Below, in pieces: positions 24,601-35,587 of a stretch of 64,000 nucleotides of DNA. The notes beneath the pieces were generated by a model. That model was not told the origin of the DNA. It saw nothing but the letters and a program-made list of their open reading frames with translations, and made no database searches. Origin of the DNA: Brachionus rotundiformis (lineage: Eukaryota; Rotifera; Eurotatoria; Ploima; Brachionidae); assembly GCA_016802295.1 (NCBI GenBank), contig JAESIW010000124.1, positions 788,791 to 852,790 of the forward strand, in the 5' to 3' direction. The position numbers and the translations under genes are program-made. Each line of letters begins with the position of its first letter. Position 1 is the first letter of the stretch.

Positions 24601-24806
24601 TTAACTCTAGAAGAACCAAACGAGTCATTTGATTCTTTTTTCCAAAAATTCAAATACTCATATCTTTTGAACAAACAGAACAAATAAATAAATCTTTTTT
24701 GAATTATCTTTATTAGAATGTATCACTAAGTAAAATTATTTTGATTTTTTTTAAATATTTTGAGTTAAAAAATACAGAAAAAAATGCTTGTTGCTTCTGG
24801 TGTTAA
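24601..24806. mobile_element. piggyBac-like miniature element (MITE 1), degenerate ends
   Basis: The element is bounded by TTAA on both sides. The left end reads TTAACTCTAGAAGAACCAA. The right end, on the opposite strand, reads TTAACACCAGAAGCAACAA. This gives imperfect terminal inverted repeats of about 16 bp and a total of 206 bp. The interior is A+T-rich and noncoding and resembles the two other elements of the window. TTAA targets with ends starting near CYCTAGAA are typical of piggyBac elements. Confidence 0.65.
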
Positions 24807-26082
24807 ACTAAAATTAATTAGCAAAAATGTGTAATTTTTAACATTTAATGTGTTAATTTTTTTAATTAAACTTTTTAATAAATTAATAGAAAAATTAAAA
24901 TATTCTGCTAAAATCTTTTTATATCTATTTTAATTTAAACTATTAGCTTTTTACAAAAAATAAACTCATTATAAAATTAGTAATCAAATTTTAAAATACA
25001 GCTATTGTAAAAATTAAGTGAGATAAAAGTTCAAAAGCCTGGAGTATTTGAGTAAATATTTCTAATTATTTTTGACCACTTTTTATCTACCATCATTTAG
25101 GTCATGATCACAATTCAAGACTTATCGATCTCTAAATCGATATTTGTCCTCGGGTTCTAACATGTCAATTTAGTTCGCTTGAATGCTATAAAAGATAGGA
25201 AAAAAGCTAAATAGAAATAAAAAATTCAACTTCAGGTGAATCGTACGATTTACCTGGAAAAAGTAAAAAAATATTTTAAAAAAATTATTCTTTTTCTATC
25301 ATAATTGATTTTTTTTTAAAATTAAACAAATAAATTTATTTAATTAAATGTAGTGGATATTTACAATGAGGGGACATTTTCTATCAGCCTAAATTCAAGT
25401 GCGTTGCTAATGGTAATTCTTTGGTCATAATTTAAAAATAAGTGCGTGAATAAATTAAGCTTATGTGGTGAATTCATGGCAAATGAGAAAAATATTATTA
25501 TATTTAAATTGTAGTTTTAGTTGTTTAATTTCATGAGATCAGCTTTAACATATGAAATGCTCAATTATATAACTTTTATTTTAATATTTTTTATCTTGCT
25601 TCAATTCAAAGAACTAATAATCTTTTATTTTCTAAAAATATCTAAGCTAAATATAAAATACTGAAACTTTAAAAATTCATAAGTATCTCATTTATGCAAT
25701 TGGTTAAACTGGCTGAAATATTTTTCAGGTAAAGTATTGTCATTAATTTAGACACTTTCCAAAAGCCATGTATCTTATTTGATTGGCGATAGTTGGTAAA
25801 TTTTAAAACTTATTTAGATAAAGACAGGCATGACAAAGTCGAAAAAACTTGACAATATACGCTCGACCGAATATAACTATTGTGTATTGATAAAAATTAT
25901 TGAAAGCCTTTTTATGTCGAATTTTTTAGTTGAATGAGCTCAGAGCCGATGGTTTATTTGCGTACCTTTAAATTGTATATAATAATTTAAGCCATTTTTA
26001 AAAATAAACTTTATTTTATCTTCTCTTAAATAACCAAAATGACTGGTAAAATTTTGTCTAATTTGTCTATAGACGCACTAAA
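24807..26082. other. Intergenic, A+T-rich
   Basis: No gene supported. It holds a near-perfect 24-bp palindrome at 25233-25256, with a TATAAAA-like box about 45 bp before it (near 25188). Confidence 0.5.
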
Positions 26083-26673
26083 ATGGTTTTTTTTAAAGCC
26101 AATTTTAACAGATCCATGTCCCATCAGCTCAGCTTTCCCAACACTGCAAGCAAAATAGAAGATGTCTGTGTGATCGGGCTTCCAAATCAGGAACTCATTG
26201 ATCAAAATTTAAGAACACGCAGAACTAGATGTGTGGTTAACTTTGCCCTAGAGGACTTTACCAGAATTCATGCTCAATTTTCGGAAAAGAATCGCGCAGC
26301 TTTCATCGAAACCCCTATTTATTCTTTTTTCGAAAATGAAAAAATAAAGTTCCAAGTAAGATTCGTTCCCAACAAGCATTCGATGAACTTCGATGCGTTC
26401 TACAGAGGTTCGGATCCATCCACTCAAATATTTATGGAAGTTTATCTGGTCGATGTAAATGGCCGAAGGCAAAACTATGATTATGGTCGCAAACTCGAAT
26501 GCCAATTGAGTGCACAAAATATCGAAAGTATTGGAAACTTTATCTACGATAGAGACGATCTGGAAAAGAAAAGAGATAAACTTTTCACTGGTGACAAGCT
26601 TGTAGTGGCCTTGGAAGTGTCGGCTACTTGGGTCGAAGTCTCTGAAAGTTCTGTCTCTGGTTCAGAAAAATAA
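26083..26673 (+). CDS. Possible MATH-domain protein
   Basis: A single open frame of 196 residues with no intron. I tentatively see a MATH (TRAF-C-like) fold over residues about 48-188: an N-terminal NFALEDFTRI segment, a TPIYSFFENEKIKFQVRFVPN stretch like the family's aromatic-plus-PNG region, a MEVYLVDVNG strand, and a C-terminal IGNFIYDRDDLE...FTGDKLVVALEV pattern resembling the kFI..edL...ndtL.i.~eV end. MATH domains bind receptor or substrate peptides. No RING, BTB or coiled coil accompanies it, so it would be a stand-alone domain. The start could also be at 26116 (MSHQLSF). The coding call is firm; the domain call is an impression. Confidence 0.6.
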   Translation: MVFFKANFNRSMSHQLSFPNTASKIEDVCVIGLPNQELIDQNLRTRRTRCVVNFALEDFTRIHAQFSEKNRAAFIETPIYSFFENEKIKFQVRFVPNKHSMNFDAFYRGSDPSTQIFMEVYLVDVNGRRQNYDYGRKLECQLSAQNIESIGNFIYDRDDLEKKRDKLFTGDKLVVALEVSATWVEVSESSVSGSEK

Positions 26674-27431
26674 AATTAAGATTATTGGAAAAATGGCTAT
26701 TTTGAAATATTTTATTTAAATATTTGATATAAATTATTTATTTTAGTTGTAAATTTATTTTAATTTGAAATTAGAAAAATAAATATAGCATTTTAAAATA
26801 GAACAAAAGGATTTATTTTTTTAATTTTTAGCATATAATCAGTATTTGAAAAATAATCAAAATTCTTAAATCATTAAAATTTTGATTACTAAAATAATAT
26901 TTAAAGTAGATATAAATGGATATTTTCTAGGTTTTGTACCAAAATTTTCTCTCTTGATGAGCAAATAAATTTATTATTTAACATTTTTGATCTTTTAAAA
27001 GTATAAAATTATCTTCAAATCTTTAGCGCAAAAGGCGAAAAGTGGAAACTGTTCAAAGCTTATTTGAATTTTTAAGTTAACAAAAGATCATAAGTAAAAC
27101 AAGAAATAAAAATAGACTTAATTAGAAAATAGATCAGATCTGAAGTCGTCAATTATGTTCTTATATATTTTTTAAAAAGTAAAATTAAAACATTAAAGTT
27201 AGATTTTGATAAAAAATATTTTTATTGCGCAATTTTATTTTTTAGAATTAAAAATTGTTATAATAAAGATTGTTTTTTTCTTAGATAACAAAAAAGGTAA
27301 AATCCCCAATAACTAATTTAATTTTCCACCATTTTTTAACACTAAATTTTCTCTATATAATGTTTTGACACATAAATTCATATCTTTATTATTATTCTTT
27401 GTTAAAGTTAATTGTATGATACTCTTTCAAA
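26674..27431. other. Intergenic, A+T-rich
   Basis: No gene or repeat seen. The 3' part is presumably the promoter and 5' UTR of the U-box gene. Confidence 0.5.
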
Positions 27432-29684
27432 ATGGAAAATAATCACAAAAATCTAATTTTTGACCATGACTTGAGAAATTTTACATGTCCGATCACAGGT
27501 TTAATTATGGCAAATCCAGTAGATGACATCAATGGTCATACATACGAGGAAGAGGCTATAGAAACTTGGTTTAGCTCTAATTCGACTGATCCAATGACCC
27601 AAAATCCACTTACGGACAAATCGCTCAGACAAAACAGATCATTAAAAAACGTAATCAACGATCTGTTAGTCAAAAATTTTCATTTAATTGCCCAAAACGA
27701 GCTCTATTTGGTAAAAAAGCTGCATGGTGAGATCGAGAATCTAATTTTGGATAAAAACTTGCCTAAAATAAAATTTAAACTATCAACTTTAATTGATTAT
27801 AGATATTTTACAAACAATTTCTACAATAATTCAGAGTATTCAGCTTTTTATCTATCATCTGAACATAGCTCAGTTGAAATTACTAAACTAATTTTTGATT
27901 ATTTATTTGAAAAAGACCTCTTATCTAAAATGAGCGACCCACCATCGAAATGGAAACCAGTTCATCTCACTCAGCTGGTTACCATATATCAGAATGAAAA
28001 TTGTAATGATAAGATTAATTTTCTATTTGAAAAGTATGAGTCTCTTATAACAAATGACCAAGTGAATAGCTTAGTACCCAAAAGAAAAAAGTCAAGTACG
28101 ACATGTCTTTATGGAAGTAATGGTGTCCAGGATCCTAATAAAAACCCGATTGTTCAAGCAGCCATGGATAACAATGAGAGCCTTTTTAAAAATTTACTAT
28201 CTCTTAATGCAGATATCTATTCAATTGATTCGAAGGGCTTAAATTCATTTTATTATGCAATTAAGAATGAAAATGCTGAAATGTTTAAATTAATCATGCA
28301 AAAGCATGGTTTTGATCAGTTTTATGCTTTTCCACTTCAATTAGCCATTGAGCTATATCCCAATAATTATCACCTATATGATGAAATAATCAATTTGAAC
28401 CAAAGCTATCTAAATATGACTGACCGAAAGTCCAGAACAGTACTTTTTTATGCCTGCGAAAAAAAGGATTTGCATTTGGTAATTTTTTTGTTGAACAAGA
28501 AAAATATAGATGTAAGCCACACAGATATGAATTTAGAAAATTGTCTACATTTTGCAGTCAGAGCAGGAAGTGGGGAAATTATAGCTGAGCTTATCAAACA
28601 CCGCATAGATGTGAACCAAAAAAATTCCAAATCCAAGAGTCCTTTTGATTTAGCAAGCAAGAAACAAAAAAAATTTATTCTAAAATTGTTTCAAAATATT
28701 CAAAATTCAAATTATGAGGAAATAACCAAGTTGAATAATTATATTTCTGTATTACAAAAAAGAAAAAAATTAAATAGAATTTTGAATAGATTTAAAAATA
28801 ATTTTTGTTTAGGAGCTGTTGGTAACGCAGCTGGCAAAATAATTCTGATTGATTTATCATCTGGAAATGTGTGCGCGTCTATCCAGGCTCATGATGACCA
28901 AGTGGCTGATCTGGAGTTTAGCTTGGAAGGCGATTTGTATAGTTGTTCTCCTGATGGTACAATTAAAAAATGGGATTTGGAAAAAATAAACTGCATTGCA
29001 ATTTTAAATAATGCCAATTGTCCATATTTAATTAAATTATTTAGTCAAGATATTCTATTCAGTATTGGAAAAGATAATGTGATTAGAAAATGGAATTTGC
29101 TCAATGGATCATGTGTTGCATCTTTGTCCGGACATACTGGCCAAATTAATTGTCTTAGATTTATAAAAAACTGGCTGGTAAGCGCATCCGCAGATGGAAC
29201 TATTATAATATGGAATTTGGTACGCAATACCTTGTTAAATATCTTGCCAGGCGATACAAATTCGATAATCTATATTCATCCACTTGATAATTCTACTTTA
29301 ATTAGTGCATCAAGTGATCGAACAATAAAAATATGGAATTTGGAAACATTACAAGCAAAAATCCTGAAAACCAGATCTCAAAATTTAGGTTATGACATGT
29401 TGCTCCAAAGTGCCGATATGGTTGATAAAAATTTTATAATTTATTCAAGTGATATGAATATATATGGCCAAAATATAAATAGCCAAGAATTTTTTGGACC
29501 ATTGTCTGGCCATTCAAGCGATATTGCCAAATTAAAGAGTTTCGATGGCGAGAAATTAGTTACTGTCTCATCTAATGGAGAGGTTAAAGTTTGGAATTTA
29601 AAAACTTACCAATGTGATATCACAGTACAACCCGAAGACTCCAAAATATTATGCCTTCAGCTTATGCCAAAATTAGACTCATAA
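27432..29684 (+). CDS. U-box / ankyrin-repeat / WD40 protein, likely E3 ubiquitin ligase
   Basis: A single-exon protein of 750 residues. An N-terminal U-box (about 14-85) shows NFTCPITGLIMANPVDDINGHTYEEEAIETWF and later TDPMTQNPL with NRSLKNVI, the canonical pattern that recruits E2 enzymes without zinc. The middle (about 235-420) has degenerate ankyrin-like units such as SRTVLFYACEKKDLHLVIFLL and NCLHFAVRAGSGEIIAELI. From about 455 to 745 there are WD40 repeats with IKKWDL, IRKWNLLNG, IIIWNL, IKIWNLE and VKVWNLK ends and GHTGQI/GHSSDI starts, about six or seven blades. The inferred role is a ubiquitin ligase that picks substrates with its propeller. This three-part order is unusual, and I cannot match it to a named animal gene. 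Confidence 0.85.
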   Translation: MENNHKNLIFDHDLRNFTCPITGLIMANPVDDINGHTYEEEAIETWFSSNSTDPMTQNPLTDKSLRQNRSLKNVINDLLVKNFHLIAQNELYLVKKLHGEIENLILDKNLPKIKFKLSTLIDYRYFTNNFYNNSEYSAFYLSSEHSSVEITKLIFDYLFEKDLLSKMSDPPSKWKPVHLTQLVTIYQNENCNDKINFLFEKYESLITNDQVNSLVPKRKKSSTTCLYGSNGVQDPNKNPIVQAAMDNNESLFKNLLSLNADIYSIDSKGLNSFYYAIKNENAEMFKLIMQKHGFDQFYAFPLQLAIELYPNNYHLYDEIINLNQSYLNMTDRKSRTVLFYACEKKDLHLVIFLLNKKNIDVSHTDMNLENCLHFAVRAGSGEIIAELIKHRIDVNQKNSKSKSPFDLASKKQKKFILKLFQNIQNSNYEEITKLNNYISVLQKRKKLNRILNRFKNNFCLGAVGNAAGKIILIDLSSGNVCASIQAHDDQVADLEFSLEGDLYSCSPDGTIKKWDLEKINCIAILNNANCPYLIKLFSQDILFSIGKDNVIRKWNLLNGSCVASLSGHTGQINCLRFIKNWLVSASADGTIIIWNLVRNTLLNILPGDTNSIIYIHPLDNSTLISASSDRTIKIWNLETLQAKILKTRSQNLGYDMLLQSADMVDKNFIIYSSDMNIYGQNINSQEFFGPLSGHSSDIAKLKSFDGEKLVTVSSNGEVKVWNLKTYQCDITVQPEDSKILCLQLMPKLDS

Positions 29685-29825
29685 AATATTTCTTAAGCTT
29701 AATGCTTTTGCCATTCTAGGGAAGGGTGGTAAAAATTTTATCTATTTTTATTCTATGAAGGATAGACAGATATAAATACAGCCAAATTTAACATAAAAAT
29801 TTAATTTTTGAACAAATATTCTCAA

Positions 29826-30259
29826 ATGTCAGATAGAGAAGAAGCAATAAATATACCGGGTCATTCGCCAGCCACTGTGGTCGGCGGAATGAGGGTCAGC
29901 AAGCCGCATCATCCAGTTAGTTTAGTTGAAGAGAAATCCAATCGAAAGTTACCAAGACCGCCCAGAGAATTTCTTGAAACAAACAGGTAGATTTATTAGG
30001 GTTTAAATTTTAAGATTAAGATGGATAATTTTTGGCACCAAGTCGTGCACTTGTATTGAGCAAAGAAAACAAACTCGGCGTCATGGCAAATGGACAGCTG
30101 ATTGAAGCCAAAGATGCCTATCCAACTGCGGCTGTAAGATCGTTCCACGAGCAAAAACCATGCACTATGGGAAAATATCCACTTGCGCATACTCAGCCTA
30201 TTCCACATTTCTTTCAGCCAAAGTCTTTCAACGAGATTTCACGTTTTCCAAATCGATAA
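29826..30259 (+). CDS. DAP: DAP1 (death-associated protein 1) homolog
   Basis: Exons 29826-29986 and 30043-30259, with a 56-nt GT-AG intron, give 125 residues (human DAP 102). The N-terminal PGHSPATVVGGMRV matches the GHPPAVKAGGMRI core of DAP, and the C-terminal KDAYPTAAV...HEQKP...KYPLAHTQPIPHFFQP matches KDFPPAA...HQKP...KHPSPRTQHIQQP. DAP1 is a small, proline-rich, disordered protein, described in vertebrates as an mTOR substrate that restrains autophagy and, more recently, as a ribosome-bound dormancy factor in eggs. The second acceptor (30042) was chosen because it alone keeps frame. Its stop lies 113 bp from the stop of the convergent GST gene, so the 3' UTRs may overlap. Confidence 0.82.
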
Positions 30260-30372
30260 GATTTCTTTCAAAAGTTATCATAAGCTTTTGTTTAAAAACT
30301 AAATTTTTCGTTTTAAATTTTTTATTATCAAAAAATTTTCAAAATAAAAAAAATCAAAATTTAAAATCTAAT

Positions 30373-31092
30373 CTAAAATGGTGTTACTGGCCTATTCTTC
30401 AAATATTTAGCAATATTTTCATTAGACTCGACAGCTTCTCTAATTTGTTTTAGCACTTGAAAATTATCTAACAAATTATCTTGATAGTTCATTAGCGAAT
30501 AAGTTATTTCATGAATAAACAAATCAGCCCAGGTTAATGATTTTCCCACTGAAAACCCTTTAGAGCCAAATTGTTTGGCCAATTTTTCAACATTTTCCAA
30601 ACCTTTGATGGCATCATCGCTTAAAAATTTTTTCAGAGCCACTTCCTTTAAAATAAAGCTCTTTAGAACAAAAAAAAAATTTAACCAAATTATTATTTCA
30701 CTTTTTCAGCAATGTCGGTGACTAGGAACACTTTTTGGTAAAAGCCAGTCATCAAGTCAATGCATGTATCAACAATAGCATCAGCTTTAGCTGCGTCCAG
30801 GTTATTCTTTCCAACCAAATTATACTCTCTGGCCAGATATCTGGCAATGGACAGGGACTGAGGCAGCTTAAGACCGTCTATTTCAATATAGGGAAGTTGT
30901 CCGACTGGAGCATCTTTTTTTTTAGCTTTTAATTAAATTTTCTGAGAGCCAAATAAAGCTTTTACCTGACTTGGTCTTAGGCCAGTCATTGACTCGAACA
31001 TCTTCGTAATTTACGCCTGATGCCGCCAATATGAGCCGAGATATTTCGGCTCGGCCTCTACCATTGAAATAGTGCAATTTATAGTTTGGCAT
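30373..31092 (-). CDS. Sigma-class glutathione S-transferase, 3 exons
   Basis: Exons on the minus strand: 31092-30966, 30913-30702 and 30645-30373, giving 203 residues, the usual cytosolic GST size. The thioredoxin-fold half starts MPNYKLHYFNGRGRAEISRLIL with the catalytic Tyr near position 8, then VGQLPYIEIDGLKLPQSLSIARYLA, carrying the cis-Pro and the QS glutathione-binding pair. The C-terminal half has GKSLTWADLFIHEI, the conserved helix with the Asp capping box. This pattern is sigma class, the group that includes haematopoietic prostaglandin D synthase and abundant invertebrate GSTs. It should conjugate glutathione to electrophiles in the cytosol. The introns are short. Confidence 0.93.
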
Positions 31093-32976
31093 ATTCTAAA
31101 GAAAAGCTACAAAAAACCTTTAAAATTGAGAACAAAATTTATAATCAAGGATTTAAGAATTTAAAACTAGATTATAATATATTCTATAGTTATTAGTAAT
31201 GCATAACTTGTTTATGGATTATCTAAACGAATGATAAATGCATTGATCAATATGAGATTATGCAATAGACCTGAGAGCAAGTTTAGCTTTTAATTTCATG
31301 CCCTGAGCCAAAAACTGAGCTCAATAAGTTTAATTAAAATTGTTTTTTTTTGATTTTAAAGGAAATTCTTTTCTAAAAAATAGATAGTAAGAGACAATTT
31401 GATATTTACAACATATTTTAAATTAAAATGAACACATAATGTGTAATTAATGTTCTGTTTTTTTTTGCTATACTTAAAATTCTTTAGCTAAATGCTCAAA
31501 ATTTATTTTCTATATCTAAAATTATAATAATAAATTTTTAGTGTTGCTTTGGCGTTTGAATGCCAATTATTAAGAATACCTTTTTATTTTATAAAAAATT
31601 AATTGCAAAAATTTTGCTCAAATGAATAGGAAACCGGTATGGCAAATATTTGCCATATTCGATTTATTATTCTAGCCATTTTGTTGCCAAAACAACAAAA
31701 ATTGATCGAATTTTAAATCAATAGAATAAAAATTACTTGATTTCTATGCCGTATTGAAGAATATTTGCCATTTTTTGACCACTTCCTTGGGTTGACCTCA
31801 ATTCCACATTGTATCCCCGAATTAATTAAAATTCCTAGTGCAAAATTTCGCACTAATTAAAGCCCATAAAATTAACTTGAATAGGAATTAGATTAGGTAA
31901 ACAAAGAAGGCTTTTTGTTTTAGGCTTTTCCTCGTAATAAATATAAAAAAAAAGCTATTTTTGAGTGAAAATATTTTCCGTGCTAAAGTGTCCATAAGAG
32001 AAATTCTTCAAATACTTTTACCTTAAAAAGTTTTTTACAATTTAAGTCAAATGACTCTCAAATTTTGTTTATTTTAAAAATGACTTCTGGATAAAGGATA
32101 CCAAAATTTGACAAACAATTTATATTAATCGCTTGCTTTTCACATAATATCACAAATTAATTTTTAACCCATTCGGAATTTGGATCCGATCCGAACTAAA
32201 TAGGTGCTTTTAGCTACCAATTTGAATGTCTAGTAATTTTTTTGGTATTTGGCAAAAATAGGCCAAGTTTAGCCGGAAATGTTGAAAAATTAATCAAATA
32301 AAAAATCATTGTTTTGTCAAAATAATAATAGTCTGCGAAAAATTGAATGGGACGAGCCAATTAACAATAATTAGCTTGAAAGATTAAAATTGTTAATAAT
32401 TTTTAGGATACAAATTAGAAATTAAAATTTTTTAAGTAGATTTTTTAGATAAATTTCTTCCATATAATTAAAATTAGCTAATTTAGGCATATTTAAGTAG
32501 ATTTAATGTTAGATACTTTCTCTTATAAACAAATATGGGTCATTTAAATTTAATTAAAATTGTTATTCAAATTTTGGCAATTGTAAAGGTCATCTCGAAA
32601 CTTGTGGCTCACTTGGAAAAAATAGATACTAAATCTTAATTTTCCTAAATGAAGATGACCGAGTTTATATAAAGAGGAAATTTATTTATTTATTTATTTT
32701 TTTTTTTTTTTTGCTTTTAAAGAAATAATTTTTAATGTTAGATATCTAGATCAATGGGATTTTTAGTATTTTTAGTGACAGGTTTATTGGACTTGAATAT
32801 TTAAATACTATAAAATAGTAACCTCTTGAGATTTATAGCTTTTAATCGGATACTATATCTGCCAAACGGGCTAAATCGATATGGCTATTTAAAATGTTTA
32901 TTAAATGACCTGATTTTTAATTTAAGTTATTTTTTTGTTACCATTTTAGACGAATTAATCAAATTTATAAACAAAT
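31093..32976. other. Intergenic, A+T-rich
   Basis: No gene supported. It holds a perfect 20-bp palindrome at 31638-31657, with an AATATTTGCCAT motif recurring about 115 bp on, and a TTTATTTATT/poly-T run at about 32683-32712. Confidence 0.55.
31638..31657. repeat. Perfect 20-bp palindrome
   Basis: TATGGCAAATATTTGCCATA reads the same on both strands. It lies about 545 bp upstream of the GST start codon. Confidence 0.85.
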
Positions 32977-33628
32977 ATGAAGGAGTTTTATAAGAACTTT
33001 TTTTTAAACATGAACGAAGAGGAAGAAAATTCCAAGAATTATGATAATATAATAAAGCTGCTTGAAGAGATGCAAAACCGGCGCCAAAAGCCGGACATAA
33101 ATAGCATTCAGGCAAATTCGGAGAGTAACTTTGATACCAAAGTGCTCGAATATGATAAATTCGAGAATCCATTTTTGTACAAGAGGAATTTTCGCCATGG
33201 TAACCTAAATCAGCTATTTGTTTCTTCGGATAGCGATACTCAGCCTTTTTTCAGCACTGACACTCAGCTGGAATTTCTGGGCAGCTTGAGAATATGGCAA
33301 GTGGCCGCTATTTTAATTGCATTTGTTATGTTTATGGGTAAATAATCCATAAAAAAATTTTCAAATTAATTAACTAAGATTATCTTTTATTTTCAAAGCA
33401 TTGGTGATATTTTTGTTCCGCAAGCTGAGCAAATCATACACTCGGTACTCTCCATCGGTGTTGGTCGCCAGCAGTAATTTGGAAAATTTGCGCGGATGTT
33501 CGGTCAGTTCCTATTCAAGCGACAGCACAAATCACTTATTGTCCAAGAATTTCTCCATGAAGCCAAGCCTTAACTACGACAAGAACAATTTTGGCAACCT
33601 AAGAAAACAACTTGCCGATTTTGTCTAA
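32977..33628 (+). CDS. Single-pass membrane protein, tandem paralog A
   Basis: Exons 32977-33337 and 33399-33628 with a 61-nt intron give 196 residues. No known family recognised. The N-terminal 105 residues are charged and partly helical. A short conserved LRIWQ leads into a membrane segment (about 108-129: VAAILIAFVMFMALVIFLF), followed by basic FRKLSKSYTRYS and a serine- and asparagine-rich tail. No signal peptide is evident, so the protein would be anchored by the internal segment with a basic flank on the C-terminal, probably cytosolic, side. The intron cuts the membrane segment in phase 1, exactly as in the neighbour at 34131. A second possible start is 33010. Confidence 0.7.
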
Positions 33629-34130
33629 TCTTAATCTCAAAGATTATTTAATTTTTTAACTAGTCGAATATTTTTTTTTCTAATTAAATAAAATTAAATA
33701 AATAGCTTTAAAAAATATATATTTATGGATTAATTGTTTTGAATAGATAAAATTATCTTAAATTTGATTAAGCACTGAGCTAATTTTTGATGATTAGAAA
33801 TTAGGCCTAATTTCAAACCAGTCCAGGGTAAATAAGCCTCGTTTTTTGAGCAAACATGGAGAGTTTATCTTTATATAGAATAAATTAACACTAGGCTATG
33901 GCTACCGTTTCACTGGCCATTCAATTTAAATAATTATCAAGAATAGATAGAATTTTAGCTAAGCAAACACAGTACGACACATTTTTGCTCGCTACATAAA
34001 TTTACTTAAAACAGATCGATTGAAATTTAATCAAAATTTCGAATTATCTGATTTATGGTCTAGATTTTAAATTGAGTAAATCCGCCAAGGGTTTAAATTA
34101 AAAGAATAAGAAGATTTTAGAGGTTTAAAA
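33629..34130. other. Spacer between the two membrane paralogs
   Basis: An A+T-rich spacer of about 500 bp with no open frame of note. A TTAACACTAG sequence near 33887 resembles the ends of the local miniature elements but has no matching right end nearby. Confidence 0.5.
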
Positions 34131-34882
34131 ATGTCTTTATCTGACCATAAAGCCAACGCTTTAGAAAGCGAAATTAGACAGCTTAAACTCGAGCTGCTCA
34201 AGCAGCAATTAGATGACAAACTGCTCACCTTAAAGGCTTATTTAAAACATAAACAACTTAACCAAACAACAACTACAAGCACTGGTCAGCCGGTAGTTGA
34301 TCCCATCTCAGAAGAGAAATCGTATTATTTGGGCAGTGTTTTGTTTGCCAAAGTGGCAGGAAATGTACAAGTTTGGCAAATGGTGCTAATAGTCTTAGTT
34401 TTTTGGATGCTTTTAGGTTTTTATATTTTCAAATTAATAATTATTAATAAATTTTGAAGATGTATTTATTTAAAGTTATCTCAATCGGATATTTGAGACG
34501 ATTTATCATTTATAAAAGAGAAAAGTATAAAAAAGAGCTTTTGCTGAGATTGAAGCGTCAGGAAAAATTTAAAAGTCAAAATGGTCAAAATCTTTTGCCA
34601 AAGGAGAAAAATTTTAGTCAAGTAAATGAAGAAAAGTCCGAAATAAACATAAAACAATCGGGATTAAAGAATCCTATGCTTTTCTCTAATCCGTCATTTA
34701 ATGACACCAGCGAGCACAGCTATGTGCCATTTAGACGCGAATTTATGCTTTATACCATAGACGAAAATGAAGTCATAACAGATAAGTCATTTGACACACT
34801 CAAAAATAAACAATCAAATAATTTATCGGTATGTGCTAAATTAAGCAAATCGGATACGAATTTAAATGGACTGGTAAAATAA
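34131..34882 (+). CDS. Single-pass membrane protein, tandem paralog B
   Basis: Exons 34131-34416 and 34476-34882 with a 59-nt intron give 230 residues. The first 40 residues form a heptad-like coiled coil (ALESEIRQLKLELLKQQLDDKLL). NVQVWQ then leads into a membrane segment (about 84-104: MVLIVLVFWMLLVISIGY) followed by basic LRRFIIYKREKYKKELLLRLKR and a polar tail. The xxxWQ entry, segment length, basic exit and phase-1 intron inside the segment match the gene at 32977, so the two are tandem duplicates despite little other identity. The acceptor at 34475 was preferred over 34459 because only it keeps frame. Function unknown. Confidence 0.7.
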
Positions 34883-35587
34883 AATATGCTTGTTTGTTAT
34901 CTACCTTTAAAGTTTTATCAGTCAAAATACTCGTTCTAAAGTCTTTATATTTATATTTAATAAAATTATTTATTTTTAAATTCAATTAATTAATTTTTGC
35001 TTTTTTTTTTAATTATTTGTATCAAGAATATTTAATCTTTGAAATTTTAATTGCTTTATTGAGGACAATTTTTTCTTAAAGATAAAAAGAGTGTTCATTT
35101 CTTGATCTGATTTTATTGACCATCTTTGAGACAAGCTTAACCTGAGTTTTGATGAAAGCTTTCATTTTTAATAAAAAAAAATGATAATCCTTATAAGTTA
35201 TTGCTATTTAAAGCTTTGACCAATTTTTGATTTTTACCAAATATTATGCATATTATGCAATCGAACAATGCTATTGTAGAGTTTCGCGCATATTTAAGTC
35301 AAGTATTAAATGGTGACCATTTAAATGTCAGCCTGAAATATCCCTAATTTATTATTCATAGATAAGTTAGATTATAATTGTCACTTATTTCCAAAATAAT
35401 AGTCAGAAGTTAAAAGCTTCGAAATGCTTTCAGATACAATTAAAGCGATTTTTAGCCTTATTCAAAAGCCTAAGGATTTAGGGAATCCTTTCTTGGAAAT
35501 ACATTTTTTACCAACATATTGTAATAATTGTTAGTATGCAGAATGTAGAATTATTTTGTAATGGTAATACCAATTTCAAGCTCCTAC
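34883..35587. other. Intergenic, A+T-rich
   Basis: No gene supported. It includes the 3' flank of paralog B. Confidence 0.5.

Noticed and set aside
33887..33900. TTAACACTAG, a possible fourth miniature-element end
   Set aside because: No inverted right end is found within about 1 kb, and the following bases differ from the family.
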